64,000 bases of DNA, from assembly GCF_025947185.1 (NCBI RefSeq), contig NZ_CP110001.1:3286001-3350000 (forward strand), written 5' to 3'. Numbering within the stretch: position 1 is the stretch's first letter; the number at the start of each line of letters is the position of its first letter. Made by a program: the position numbers and the translations under genes. The notes under the pieces were generated by a model. The model saw only the letters and a program-made list of their open reading frames with translations, was not told the DNA's origin and ran no database searches. Shown piece by piece: positions 9,667 through 18,768 of this stretch. Source of the DNA: Flavobacterium sp. N2038. Its GTDB lineage: Bacteria; Bacteroidota; Bacteroidia; Flavobacteriales; Flavobacteriaceae.

Positions 9667-10269
9667 ATGCACAAAATTGAGAACCTGGAATCTGGAAAAT
9701 ATTATCATATCTATAATCGCGGAATTAACAGCGAAAATTTATTTAAAGAAAACAGAAATCATGAGTATTTTTTAATGCTTTATAACAAACATATTGATCC
9801 AATTGCGGAAACCTTAGCTTGGTGTTTATTAAAAAATCATTTCCATTTATTAGTAAGAATTAAAACTTTTGAAGAAATTTTAAAGAGTCAAAATGAATTT
9901 GAAATCAAAAAAATAATTCCTCCACATCAATCTTTTGGAAATTTATTTAATGCTTACACAAAAGCAATCAACAAAGGATACAATAGGCACGGTGCTTTAT
10001 TTGAAAGGCCTTTTAAACGAAAGTTAATTGATAATGATGCCTATTTACGTTCTGTTATAAAGTATATTCATTTCAATCCTGTGAATCATGGATTTTGTGA
10101 GCATCCCATAGAATATCCCTGGAGTTCTTATCTTACTTGTATTTCCGATAAACCAACTAAATTAAAACGCGAAAAAGTAATCTCCTTATTTAAGAATATT
10201 GACAATTTAAAAACTTCGCATAACGAAAGAGAAAATTTCACTTCACTGGAAGAATTTCTCAACTTATAA
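9667..10269 (+). CDS. REP-associated tyrosine transposase (RAYT, Y1_Tnp/IS200-like)
   Basis: The 200-residue protein has the hallmarks of the RAYT branch of HUH single-strand transposases: GKYYHIYNRGIN near the N-terminus, the metal-binding HUH motif in KNHFHLLVR (about residues 56-64), a candidate catalytic tyrosine in FNAYTKAINKGYNRHG (about 98-113), RPFKRKLI and IHFNPVNHG downstream. RAYTs are single-copy domesticated transposases thought to move REP palindromes, not themselves. Three palindromes of the REP kind start 32 bp after its stop codon, the standard arrangement. No inverted terminal repeats of an IS element were seen. Confidence 0.9.
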   Translation: MHKIENLESGKYYHIYNRGINSENLFKENRNHEYFLMLYNKHIDPIAETLAWCLLKNHFHLLVRIKTFEEILKSQNEFEIKKIIPPHQSFGNLFNAYTKAINKGYNRHGALFERPFKRKLIDNDAYLRSVIKYIHFNPVNHGFCEHPIEYPWSSYLTCISDKPTKLKREKVISLFKNIDNLKTSHNERENFTSLEEFLNL

Positions 10270-10300
10270 TACAAAAAACTATTCCAATTCGCTGCAGCAA

Positions 10301-10560
10301 CCCCGACAGGTTTTTAAAACCTGTCGGGGTTTAACTTAAAGTAAAACATAACCAATTCTATTTCATAACTTATAAAAATCGAAAAGAAAAAATATCAATC
10401 TTATCCTCCATAACAAACCCGACAGGTTTTTAAAACCTGTCGGGTTTAACTTAAAGTAAAACATAACCAATTCTATTTCATAACTTATAAAATCAAAAAG
10501 AAAAAAATCAATCTTATCCTCCATAACAAACCCGACAGGTTTTTAAAACCTGTCGGGTTT
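10301..10560. repeat. three REP-like palindromes in a 113-116 bp tandem array
   Basis: The palindrome CCCGACAGG-(T/A)9-CCTGTCGGG occurs at 10301-10329, 10415-10447 and 10528-10560. The two spacers between them (10330-10414 and 10448-10527) are nearly identical, so the unit of repetition is palindrome plus about 85 bp. The array is directly downstream of the RAYT gene. The copies differ only at the outer bases (CCCC/GGGG in the first, AACCC/GGGTT in the others). This fits a REP or BIME locus linked to its transposase. Confidence 0.85.
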
Positions 10561-10587
10561 AATTAATTGCAAAACAACTCCCATAAA

Positions 10588-10617
10588 AAAAACCGAGTCA
10601 TTTCTGACTCGGTTTTT
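10588..10617. terminator. bidirectional terminator between the REP array and dnaK
   Basis: Stem AACCGAGTCA / TGACTCGGTT with loop TTTC, an A tract before and a T tract after. It can serve dnaK (leftward) and the RAYT side. The rest of 10618-10696 holds only a degraded CCCGATA-type palindrome near 10642 and 10670. Confidence 0.85.
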
Positions 10618-10696
10618 CATTATTTATGGTCTTCAAAAGATCCCGATAAAAATCGTGATAAGCGATTCACATTCCGATAAATCGGAAGTTCTCTGC

Positions 10697-12580
10697 TTAT
10701 TTTACTTCTTCGAATTCAACGTCTTCAACATTGTCTCCAGATTGCTCTTGTTGTGGAGCAGCTTGTTGACCTTGGTCACCACCTTGAGCGTACATTGCTT
10801 CTGTAGCTGTTTTCCAAGCTGCATTTACATTGTCTAATCCTTTTTGGATTGCATCAAGATCTTGAGATTGGTGAGCCATTCTCAATTCAGTTAAAGCATA
10901 TTCGATAGCTGTTTTGTGATCATCTGTAAGTTTATCTCCCAATTCTTTCAATTGACTTTCAGTTTGGAAAATAGTACTATCAGCTTCGTTCAATTTCTCA
11001 GCTCTTTCTTTAGCTATTTTGTCAGCATCAGCATTAGCTTCAGCATCTTTTTTCATTTTTTCGATTTCTTCAGCTGTTAATCCAGAAGAAGCTTCGATAC
11101 GGATATCGTGAGATTTTCCAGTTCCTTTATCAGTTGCAGAAACTTTGATGATACCATTAGCATCGATATCGAAAGTAACTTCGATTTGAGGAACTCCTCT
11201 TGGTGCTGGTGGAATACCATCTAAGTGGAAACGACCGATAGTTTTGTTATCAGCAGCCATTGCTCTTTCTCCTTGTAATACGTGAATTTCAACAGATGGT
11301 TGAGAATCAGCAGCAGTAGAGAATACTTGAGATTTTTTAGTTGGAATAGTTGTGTTAGACTCGATTAATTTAGTCAATACACCACCCATAGTTTCGATAC
11401 CTAAAGATAAAGGAGTAACGTCTAATAACAATACATCTTTTACATCTCCAGATAAAACTCCACCTTGAATAGCAGCTCCAATAGCAACAACCTCATCAGG
11501 GTTAACACCTTTAGAAGCTTTTTTACCGAAGAATTTTTCAACTTCGTCAGCGATTCTTGGCATACGAGTAGAACCTCCAACAAGGATTACTTCGTCGATA
11601 TCAGATGTAGATAAACCTGCATCTTTTAATGCTTTAGCAACTGGCTCCATAGAACGTTTAACTAATGAATCAGTTAATTGCTCAAATTTAGCTCTAGATA
11701 ATTTTTTAACTAAGTGTTTTGGTCCTGAAGCAGTAGCTGTTACGTATGGCAAGTTGATTTCAGTTTCTGAAGAAGAAGACAATTCAATTTTTGCTTTCTC
11801 TGCAGCTTCTTTCAAACGTTGCAATGACATTGGATCAAGACGTAAATCAATACCTTCTTCAGCTAAGAATTCATTTGCTAACCAGTCAATAATTTCGTGG
11901 TCAAAATCATCTCCACCTAAGTGAGTATCACCATTTGTAGATAATACTTCAAAAACTCCGTCTCCTAATTCAAGAACAGAAATATCAAAAGTACCTCCAC
12001 CTAAATCGTAAACAGCAATTTTTTGATCAGTTCCTTTTTTATCTAATCCGTAAGCAAGTGCAGCAGCAGTTGGCTCGTTGATGATACGCATAACTTTAAG
12101 ACCAGCAATTTCTCCAGCTTCTTTAGTAGCTTGACGTTGTGCATCGTTAAAGTAAGCAGGAACAGTAATAACCGCTTCAGTTACAGTTTGACCTAAATAG
12201 TCTTCAGCAGTTTTTTTCATTTTTTGAAGAGTCATTGCTGACAATTCCTGAGCAGTGTATAAACGACCGTCAATATCCACACGTGGAGTATTGTTGTCAC
12301 CTTTTACAACACTGTAAGAAACTCTTTTTGCTTCGTTTGTAGTCTCAGCAAAAGTGTGTCCCATAAAACGTTTAATAGAAGCAATCGTTTTTGTAGGATT
12401 CGTTACTGCTTGTCTTTTTGCAGGATCACCTACTTTAATTTCGCCACCTTCAACAAAAGCGATGATAGATGGAGTTGTTCTTTTTCCTTCTGCGTTAGGA
12501 ATAACAACTGCTTCGTTACCTTCCATTACAGAAACACAAGAGTTCGTCGTACCTAAGTCAATTCCGATTATTTTACCCAT
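10697..12580 (-). CDS. dnaK: chaperone DnaK (Hsp70)
   Basis: ATP-driven protein folding chaperone of the cytoplasm, working with DnaJ and GrpE, neither of which is in the window. The 627-residue length is normal. Visible marks are the phosphate loop [14 protein letters not shown] at the N-terminus, [11 protein letters not shown], the second phosphate loop [20 protein letters not shown], the substrate domain start [14 protein letters not shown] near 390, and the acidic EDVEFEEVK tail. The reverse strand has long open frames here but they are shadows of this gene. The upstream spacer is rich in inverted repeats and lacks the CIRCE operator. Confidence 0.98.
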   Translation of the reverse strand: MGKIIGIDLGTTNSCVSVMEGNEAVVIPNAEGKRTTPSIIAFVEGGEIKVGDPAKRQAVTNPTKTIASIKRFMGHTFAETTNEAKRVSYSVVKGDNNTPRVDIDGRLYTAQELSAMTLQKMKKTAEDYLGQTVTEAVITVPAYFNDAQRQATKEAGEIAGLKVMRIINEPTAAALAYGLDKKGTDQKIAVYDLGGGTFDISVLELGDGVFEVLSTNGDTHLGGDDFDHEIIDWLANEFLAEEGIDLRLDPMSLQRLKEAAEKAKIELSSSSETEINLPYVTATASGPKHLVKKLSRAKFEQLTDSLVKRSMEPVAKALKDAGLSTSDIDEVILVGGSTRMPRIADEVEKFFGKKASKGVNPDEVVAIGAAIQGGVLSGDVKDVLLLDVTPLSLGIETMGGVLTKLIESNTTIPTKKSQVFSTAADSQPSVEIHVLQGERAMAADNKTIGRFHLDGIPPAPRGVPQIEVTFDIDANGIIKVSATDKGTGKSHDIRIEASSGLTAEEIEKMKKDAEANADADKIAKERAEKLNEADSTIFQTESQLKELGDKLTDDHKTAIEYALTELRMAHQSQDLDAIQKGLDNVNAAWKTATEAMYAQGGDQGQQAAPQQEQSGDNVEDVEFEEVK

Positions 12581-12597
12581 TTTTTATATATTTAATT

Positions 12598-12770
12598 TTT
12601 GATTTAATTTTATAACTCAGGTGGCATAAGTCAATCTTTGTGCCAATATAAAAAACCAAAGTAAATTGTCAGTTTTCATATTGGCACACTAACAATCATC
12701 TGACAACATGACATTTTTAAGAACTGACATGTATGGCATAGTAATATTTTAGCTGTCATTATCAGGTTAT
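12598..12770 (-). promoter_or_regulatory. dnaK upstream region with inverted repeat and TGTCA boxes
   Basis: A perfect 11-bp inverted repeat, TGTGCCAATAT (12639-12649) and ATATTGGCACA (12678-12688), is separated by 28 bp. Around it are several TGTCAG/CTGACA boxes (about 12667, 12699, 12714) and two GGCATA boxes. On the dnaK strand TTGGCAC-N5-TTGA has the spacing of a sigma-54 promoter but lacks the GC doublet. No CIRCE sequence was found. The region may carry stress control of dnaK; this is inferred. Confidence 0.4.
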
Positions 12771-12859
12771 AATACACTCCTTTTCGGCTTTTTTCTTAAA
12801 TCAAAAAATTATTGAAGATGTAAATTAACTAAATTAGCTATTCGTCTAAATTGCAAAAA

Positions 12860-14185
12860 ATGGAAAACTACACCATCATCATTTTTATACTGGCAATTAT
12901 TATTGGCCTTTCTGCCTTTGCAGACAAAGCCAAAATACCCTTTCCTATACTTTTGGTTATTGTTGGTGTAGCAATTGGCTTTATTCCGACCATGAATGAA
13001 ATAGAAATCAATCCTGAGATTATTTTCCTGATATTCCTTCCTCCATTATTGTATGACGCCTCATTTAATATTTCTCCAATCGATTTTAAAACAAATATTC
13101 ATACCATTGGAACATTATCCATCTCGTTAGTTTTTCTTACCGCAATGGGAATTGCCGTAGTAGCACGTTTTATAATTCCGGGAATGACCTGGCCATTATC
13201 GTTTGTGCTGGGCTCTATTCTTTCTGCTACAGATGCCGTCGCTGCCATAAGTATTACCAAAGGCTTAAAACTCTCACATAAAACAGTAACCATATTAGAA
13301 GGCGAAAGCCTTATTAATGATGCATCAGCATTAGTCGCTTACCGATTTGCTGTTGCAGCTGTAATGGGTTCTTCTTTCTATCTATGGAAAGCTACTCTTC
13401 AATTTGTATTACTACTCGGAGGAGGATTTTTTGTTGGTTTTGTCATGGCAAAAATTCTGGCTTTTATATTAAACCGTGTTCATAAAAACGTAAATGTAAC
13501 CATCAGTTTTATGCTGTTAATGCCTTTTGTTACCTACATGATTGCCGAAAAACTTCATGTTTCGGGCGTTATCGCTGTTGTTTTTCTTGGTCTGGCAATT
13601 GCTCGTTTTAGTAATAAAATACTACCTGAACCTTTAAAAAACAGTTCAAAAGGCCTGTGGGATCTTATCATTTTTCTATTAAACGGATTGATTTTCATCT
13701 TAATCGGACTTAATTTTCGATATGTCTTAAAAGATATCCATAACGATATGATATTACCCTATATTGGTTACGCCTTTATTATCACATTTGTCGCATTACT
13801 AATAAGAATGGGAAGGATATTTCTTCAGAAAATAAACCTCCAAAAAGCATTTCAAAATAGTAAAGGCAAAAGAAAAGTCAGCGAAAATGCTTTACTGGAT
13901 TTTGGCAACAGCATAATTTTAAGCTGGTCTGGCATGCGAGGTATTGTATCACTTGCTATTGCGCTGGGATTACCAAAAGTTCTAAAAGATGGCAGTCCCT
14001 TCCCTGAGCGAAATGCTATCATTTTTATTTCTGTTGCTGCCGTACTTATTACAATTATTGGTCAGGGACTTAGTTTGCCATGGTTGGTAAGAAAAATAAA
14101 TTCACTAAAAAAAAAAAAAAGCATTTGGAGAAATAAAACATCAACAAACCCATCTCAAGATCATCTCATTAAATCATTAGTTTAA
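12860..14185 (+). CDS. monovalent cation:proton antiporter (CPA1/NhaP type)
   Basis: The 441-residue protein has about 12 membrane helices and the CPA1 signature: FLPPLLYDASF near residue 60, SATDAVAAIS near 125, and GESLINDASALVAYR near 150, where the ND pair is the ion-binding site. It exchanges Na+ or K+ for H+ at the inner membrane. ATG 12860 is preferred over an in-frame TTG at 12851. The last 25 residues are preceded by a run of 14 adenines (14107-14120), which encodes four lysines and is prone to slippage; a slip would change only the tail. Divergent from dnaK. Confidence 0.93.
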   Translation: MENYTIIIFILAIIIGLSAFADKAKIPFPILLVIVGVAIGFIPTMNEIEINPEIIFLIFLPPLLYDASFNISPIDFKTNIHTIGTLSISLVFLTAMGIAVVARFIIPGMTWPLSFVLGSILSATDAVAAISITKGLKLSHKTVTILEGESLINDASALVAYRFAVAAVMGSSFYLWKATLQFVLLLGGGFFVGFVMAKILAFILNRVHKNVNVTISFMLLMPFVTYMIAEKLHVSGVIAVVFLGLAIARFSNKILPEPLKNSSKGLWDLIIFLLNGLIFILIGLNFRYVLKDIHNDMILPYIGYAFIITFVALLIRMGRIFLQKINLQKAFQNSKGKRKVSENALLDFGNSIILSWSGMRGIVSLAIALGLPKVLKDGSPFPERNAIIFISVAAVLITIIGQGLSLPWLVRKINSLKKKKSIWRNKTSTNPSQDHLIKSLV

Positions 14186-14237
14186 AAAAATAAACTTAAC
14201 TTTATACTGCTGTATTTTAATTTAAAACTTTACAGAA

Positions 14238-14699
14238 ATGACTTCAGATATTCTTTCTACAACTCCGGACTCAGAAATTGTTACCACACGAATTCTGAAT
14301 TTTCCCCAAGAACTTGTTTTTAAAGCGTGGAGCGATCCTGAGCATTTAAAAAACTGGTGGGGACCAAAAGGCTTTACCAATACTTTTAATGAGTTTAACT
14401 TCTATGAAGGCGGAAAATGGAGCTTTATTATGCACGGCCCGGAAGCAGGAAATTATGCCAACGAATGCGAATTCATCAAAATAGACAAACCTAATCTTAT
14501 CGCATGGAAACGTCATTCTAAACCATTATTTCAAATCTTGACTACGTTTGAAACTGTTGCTGAAAACCAGACAAAAGTAATTTTTAAAATGCTTTTTGAA
14601 ACGGTTGAAGAATGCAATAAGCTCAAACCTTTTGTTGTCGATAAAAATGAAGAGAATTTTGACAAACTTGAAAATGAATTATCAAAAATGACATTGTAA
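14238..14699 (+). CDS. SRPBCC (AHSA1-like) protein
   Basis: A 153-residue protein of the START/SRPBCC fold in the activator-of-Hsp90-ATPase homologue group. The family pattern is clear: VTTRILNFPQELVFKAWSDPEHLKNWWGPKGFTN at residues 17-50, then FYEGGKWSFIMHGPEG-like and FKMLFETVEECNKL near the C-terminus. Members bind small hydrophobic ligands or act in stress and toxin responses; the ligand here is unknown. It follows the antiporter by 52 bp on the same strand. Confidence 0.88.
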   Translation: MTSDILSTTPDSEIVTTRILNFPQELVFKAWSDPEHLKNWWGPKGFTNTFNEFNFYEGGKWSFIMHGPEAGNYANECEFIKIDKPNLIAWKRHSKPLFQILTTFETVAENQTKVIFKMLFETVEECNKLKPFVVDKNEENFDKLENELSKMTL

Positions 14700-14743
14700 A
14701 CACATCGATTAAAGACATATATGATAACCAATCCAGAAAGAAT

Positions 14744-15847
14744 ATGTGTAGAGTTTATAATACCATCGGATGTCTTAACACTTTACAAATTGATTTGGTC
14801 AGATATAAAGTGGACCACTTTCATACTTTAAATGAACTGATTAATTTTCGGAAAAATTACCATACCAACGAACAGCAAATCATTGACGATCACACACTAT
14901 TTGTAGAAGAAGAAAAAATAACGCTCGAAAAAGATATTGCTGAATTAAATACAGCAATTCCCCAAAAGAAAATCGATCTTACAGCAAAACTAAAACAGCA
15001 ACTTGACGATTTTAATCAGGAAATTGAAAACCTCCCAGATCCAAATTTTAAAATTATTCCAACAATAAAGGATTATTGGTTTAACTTGTTGATTTGTACT
15101 AAATTTTGGTTTGCACAAATTAAATATCATTTCAAAATTATTCAATTTAATTATGAGGCAAAAAAAATACTTTCCCAGAAAAACAAACGCCTCGAATACA
15201 TCTCTGCTAATTTTCAAAATGCTGTAAACGAAAGCAGCTATACATACTTACTGGCTTTTGAGAAGAAAAAAGAAATTATCGAAAGTCTAAACAATACGAT
15301 TTACGGAGCAATTGGCGAGCAAAAAGTAGAAAATATGCTCAAAAAACTCTCAGACGATTACATACTGATAAATGATTTTTGCTGTACTTTTAAACCTCCA
15401 ATTTACAACAAAAGCAACCACGACCATATTCATTCTATTCAAATTGACCATCTTCTTCTTTCTCCTGCTGGCATTTTCTTAATCGAGACAAAAAATTGGA
15501 GCGCCAACTCCATAAACAACTCAAATTTTCGATCTCCTGTTCAACAAATCCTTAGAACCAATTTTGCATTATACAACCTATTGGATAATGAGATTAACAA
15601 GATCAATAAGAATTTTGCACAACATTATTGGGGAAGAAAAAAAGTTCCGATCAAAAATATCGTTGTTTTTACTAATACAAAACCAATCGAGGAATTTCAA
15701 TTTGTAAAAATTCTGACTTTAGACGAATTACTTCCTTATATAAAATACTTCAACGCAAGCTTTCTGGTTGAGGAAACAGAAATGATTGCTGATTTTCTGC
15801 TTAAATTTTCTGAACAGAAACAAATCCATTCTAAATTAAGCAATTAA
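14744..15847 (+). CDS. NERD (nuclease-related) domain protein
   Basis: The 367-residue protein has an N-terminal coiled-coil half (about 25-180, rich in E, K and L) and a C-terminal NERD domain (about 185-300). The nuclease-like core is visible as GAIGEQKVENMLKKL, then IQIDHLLLSPAGIFLIETKNW, where the D and the E-x-K form the usual metal-dependent nuclease triad. NERD proteins are thought to act on DNA, but few are characterised. It starts 44 bp past the SRPBCC gene. ATG 14744 is preceded by an AGAAAGAA ribosome-site-like stretch. Confidence 0.82.
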   Translation: MCRVYNTIGCLNTLQIDLVRYKVDHFHTLNELINFRKNYHTNEQQIIDDHTLFVEEEKITLEKDIAELNTAIPQKKIDLTAKLKQQLDDFNQEIENLPDPNFKIIPTIKDYWFNLLICTKFWFAQIKYHFKIIQFNYEAKKILSQKNKRLEYISANFQNAVNESSYTYLLAFEKKKEIIESLNNTIYGAIGEQKVENMLKKLSDDYILINDFCCTFKPPIYNKSNHDHIHSIQIDHLLLSPAGIFLIETKNWSANSINNSNFRSPVQQILRTNFALYNLLDNEINKINKNFAQHYWGRKKVPIKNIVVFTNTKPIEEFQFVKILTLDELLPYIKYFNASFLVEETEMIADFLLKFSEQKQIHSKLSN

Positions 15848-15937
15848 TAGCGATTAGCCATTTTGTATTGTCAGCAAATAATTAAAAATTCTCTTATAAA
15901 AGCACTATATTTATCAACAAACTATAAAATCAAACCT

Positions 15938-16723
15938 ATGAAAAAAATTATTTGCCTTACACTACTCTTCACAATACAACTTTTTCATGCACAGAATAAA
16001 ATAGCAAAAAAACCTGAAAACGTTATTATAATCAATAATGAAATTTCGTCGATGGAACAAGTTCAAAAATATGGTAATGAAGGCTATGTTAAATCAATGG
16101 CTAAAGGCGTTACTGAAGAAGAAAGAAACGAATTAGCTAAAAAATTTGGCGATAAAATTGGCGATAAAGAATTCATAATAGTCGTTGGAATTTATACTGA
16201 ACAGGAAAAAATCGAAAATGACAAAAAAAATCAATCTGTTGTAACTGAACAAAAAGTTCCGGTTAAGAAAGAGCAATATATATTGAACGTAAATGACACA
16301 GCAAAAGACTTTACTTTAAAACTAATAGACGGAAAAGAAGTAAAACTTTCTGATTTAAAAGGCAAAGTTGTTTTGGTTAATTTTTGGGCAACCTGGTGCG
16401 GACCATGCTTACAGGAGTTTTATGATATCCCGTCAAAAATTCTGGAGCCCTTTAAAAATGATAATTTTGTACTTTTGGCAATCTCAATTGGAGAAACTGA
16501 AAATGTAGTGGCAAAAAAAGTAGCAAAATTAAATAATGATGGTCTTCATTTTAATTTCGGTATTGATCCAAACCAAAAAATATGGAATGACTATGCTACA
16601 AACTCAATTCCTAAAAACTTCCTGATCGATCAGAACGGAGTTATAAAATATACCGCAATGGGAAATGCCGAAGGCAATTTAGATAACATCGCAAACGAAA
16701 TCAAAAAACTACTTTCAAAATAG
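15938..16723 (+). CDS. secreted TlpA-like thiol-disulfide protein
   Basis: A 261-residue exported protein: signal peptide MKKIICLTLLFTIQLFHAQ, an N-terminal segment of about 100 residues without a recognised domain (it contains GVTEEERNELAKKFGDKIGDKEF), and a C-terminal thioredoxin fold from about 115 with the redox site NFWATWCGPC and the cis-proline region YATNSIPKNFLID. It likely reduces or exchanges disulfides in the periplasm. The longer frame upstream from a TTG would bury the signal peptide, so ATG 15938 is used. Confidence 0.88.
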   Translation: MKKIICLTLLFTIQLFHAQNKIAKKPENVIIINNEISSMEQVQKYGNEGYVKSMAKGVTEEERNELAKKFGDKIGDKEFIIVVGIYTEQEKIENDKKNQSVVTEQKVPVKKEQYILNVNDTAKDFTLKLIDGKEVKLSDLKGKVVLVNFWATWCGPCLQEFYDIPSKILEPFKNDNFVLLAISIGETENVVAKKVAKLNNDGLHFNFGIDPNQKIWNDYATNSIPKNFLIDQNGVIKYTAMGNAEGNLDNIANEIKKLLSK

Positions 16724-16816
16724 ATTATTCTATAACACGTTTATACTGATATCAAACATAGCAAGATTTGGATTTTTTAGTAATTCAGAAAAAATGACTT
16801 TTGCTTAAAAAAAATC

Positions 16817-17290
16817 ATGAAAGCAAATTTTAAAATAAAGCCTCTAAATCATATGGAATTTTCAGGCTTTTTCGAATTAACCAATTTAGAATTGGAGAAA
16901 ATTGGAGCAGTAAAAATGACCGTTGATAAATTTCCGGGTTTTCCTTGCAGAATAAGCCTGGAAGATGCTGAAATTGGCGAAGAAGTCATTCTATTACCGT
17001 ACAAGCATCACAAAACAAACTCGCCTTATCAGTCAAGCGGGCCAATTTTTATACGTAAAAGAGCCTTTACACCCATATTTGAAACCAACCAAATTCCACT
17101 TATGCTTAATCATAGATTACTTTCGTTACGTGGTTATGACGAAAATGGCATGATGAAAGAAGCGTCTGTAATAGAAGGAATTACTCTCAAAGAAAGCATT
17201 AGTAAAATTTTTGAAAACGAAAAAATAAATTACATTCATATCCATAATGCAAGACCAGGCTGTTACAATTGCTTAGTTGAAAGAGCATAA
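16817..17290 (+). CDS. DUF1203 family protein
   Basis: A 157-residue cytoplasmic protein matching DUF1203: an early FPCRISLEDAEIGEEVILLPYKH, then SPYQSSGPIFIR, and a C-terminal HIHNARPGCYNCLVERA. The cysteine-rich C-terminus and the conserved histidines suggest a metal or redox site, but the family has no established function. It stands alone between the TlpA-like and the thioesterase genes, with spacers of 93 and 114 bp. Confidence 0.85.
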   Translation: MKANFKIKPLNHMEFSGFFELTNLELEKIGAVKMTVDKFPGFPCRISLEDAEIGEEVILLPYKHHKTNSPYQSSGPIFIRKRAFTPIFETNQIPLMLNHRLLSLRGYDENGMMKEASVIEGITLKESISKIFENEKINYIHIHNARPGCYNCLVERA

Positions 17291-17404
17291 TTGAAAAAGT
17301 TTTTTTTCATTCAGTAAAAAAAAATATGCATGCATAATAATTTTATGACATTCGTTTATTTTTTATTCGTAATTTCGATTTCTCATTAAAATTACAATTA
17401 CAAA

Positions 17405-17842
17405 ATGGCTTCATTTATTAAAGAGATTTCTTTTCGCTGGTCAGATCTTGACCCAAATTTTCACGTTCGTCACAGTGCTTATTACGATTTTGGTGCACAG
17501 CACCGTATCGAAATTTTAGAAGAATTAGGACTGACTTTACGAGTGATGCAAACGCAGGGTTTTGGACCGGTTTTATTTAGAGAAGAATGTGTTTTTAGAA
17601 AAGAACTAAAACTTTCAGACAAAATATTTATTCATACCAAGACATCAAAAATGAAAGCCGATGCTTCGCGCTGGTCAATCATCCACGAGTTTAGAAGAGA
17701 AGATGATACACTTTGCGCAACAATTACCGTTGATGGTGCATGGATGGACACAAAATTGAGAAAACTGGCCAATCCAACGCCGGAAATTGCAATCGAAGCT
17801 TTGAGCATTTTTCCTAAAAGCGATGATTTTGTCGGGTTATAA
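17405..17842 (+). CDS. acyl-CoA thioesterase (4HBT hotdog fold)
   Basis: A 145-residue single hotdog domain. The N-terminus FRWSDLDPNFHVRHSAYYDFGAQHR carries the 4-hydroxybenzoyl-CoA thioesterase-like pattern in which an aspartate (D-x-N-x-H-V) sits at the active site. It probably hydrolyses short or aromatic acyl-CoA esters in the cytoplasm; the exact substrate is unknown. A terminator-like hairpin follows. Confidence 0.88.
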   Translation: MASFIKEISFRWSDLDPNFHVRHSAYYDFGAQHRIEILEELGLTLRVMQTQGFGPVLFREECVFRKELKLSDKIFIHTKTSKMKADASRWSIIHEFRREDDTLCATITVDGAWMDTKLRKLANPTPEIAIEALSIFPKSDDFVGL

Positions 17843-17869
17843 AATCTAGCATATTTATCGTAACTTTAT

Positions 17870-17913
17870 AAAATCCAAAAAGCAAAATTAAATCTTTGTT
17901 TTTTGGATTTTTT
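17870..17913 (+). terminator. terminator after the thioesterase gene
   Basis: AAAATCCAAAAA pairs with TTTTTTGGATTTT across a 17-nt loop, followed by T residues; it lies 28 bp past the stop and before the MscS gene. Confidence 0.7.
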
Positions 17914-17930
17914 TATCAAAATCAAAACTT

Positions 17931-18767
17931 ATGATTGATTACGAAAAAGACTTTAGAATAGCTATTATCATAGCCATTATTGCCATTACTACAATTCTTT
18001 TAGGAGCCATTACAGACAAAGTGCTTCGCTATTTTTTATACCGAAAACTAAACGATAAAGAATATGACGCAACCGGATTTAGGTTTTTAAAACATTTAAT
18101 TATAACTGTAATTTACATTTTGGGGTTTGCTTTTGCTTTAATCCAGATTCCCGAATTTAAAATTATCGGACATTCCTTTTTAGCTGGTGCCGGAGTAATT
18201 TCTTTAGTAGCCGGTTTAGCTTCGCAACAAGCTTTAAGCAATATTGTAAGCGGTGTGTTTTTAGTTATTTTTAAACCGTTTAAAATCAATGACAAAATCA
18301 CAATCAATAATTTTGTCGGTACTGTAGAAGACATTAATTTAAGACAAGTTGTTCTGAAGGATGCTGAAAACAACCGAATCATAATTCCAAATTCAGTTAT
18401 TAGCAATCAAATTATTGTCAACACTAATATGCATGATACCAAATGTTGTAAAATAATCGAAATTAGAGTAGGTTATGAATCCAATATCGAAAAAGCGCTT
18501 GAAATCATGCAAGACGAAATTGCTAAACATCCCCTTTTTATAGATACCAGAACAGCCGAAACAAAAAAACAAAAAGCTCCGCTGGTTGTAGCAAGAGTTG
18601 TGGCTCTTGCGGATTCAAGTGTAAATTTGAAAGCGTGGGCCTGGGCAAAAAATTCTACAGAAGGTTTTGTTATGTATTGCGATTTACTGCAAAGCATTAA
18701 AAAACGTTTTGACGAGGCCGATATCGATATTCCGTATCCACAAAGAGTGGTGACCATTAAAAAATAA
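17931..18767 (+). CDS. small-conductance mechanosensitive channel (MscS family)
   Basis: The 278-residue protein has three membrane helices (about 10-30, 48-68 and 75-110); the third contains GAGVISLVAGLASQQALSNI, the glycine-alanine rich pore helix of MscS. The beta domain follows (KINDKITINNFVGTVEDINLR, then RIIIPNSVISNQIIVN) and a C-terminal alpha-beta domain. It releases solutes on osmotic downshock at the inner membrane. Its stop is one base from the stop of the next, convergent gene, with no room for a terminator. Confidence 0.94.
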   Translation: MIDYEKDFRIAIIIAIIAITTILLGAITDKVLRYFLYRKLNDKEYDATGFRFLKHLIITVIYILGFAFALIQIPEFKIIGHSFLAGAGVISLVAGLASQQALSNIVSGVFLVIFKPFKINDKITINNFVGTVEDINLRQVVLKDAENNRIIIPNSVISNQIIVNTNMHDTKCCKIIEIRVGYESNIEKALEIMQDEIAKHPLFIDTRTAETKKQKAPLVVARVVALADSSVNLKAWAWAKNSTEGFVMYCDLLQSIKKRFDEADIDIPYPQRVVTIKK

Positions 18768-18768
18768 A

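Noticed and set aside
9667..10269. Complete IS200/IS605 insertion sequence
   Set aside because: The protein is of the RAYT branch, there is no TnpB and no matching hairpins on both sides; palindromes lie only downstream.
10301..10560. CRISPR-like repeat layout of three identical palindromes
   Set aside because: Spacers between the palindromes are nearly the same sequence and about 85 bp, and no cas gene is near; this is a REP-type array.
12354..12602. Plus-strand frames inside dnaK
   Set aside because: Shadow frames of the highly conserved dnaK coding sequence.
12598..12770. CIRCE operator or sigma-54 promoter for dnaK
   Set aside because: No TTAGCACTC-N9-GAGTGCTAA was found, and the sigma-54-like site lacks the -12 GC doublet.
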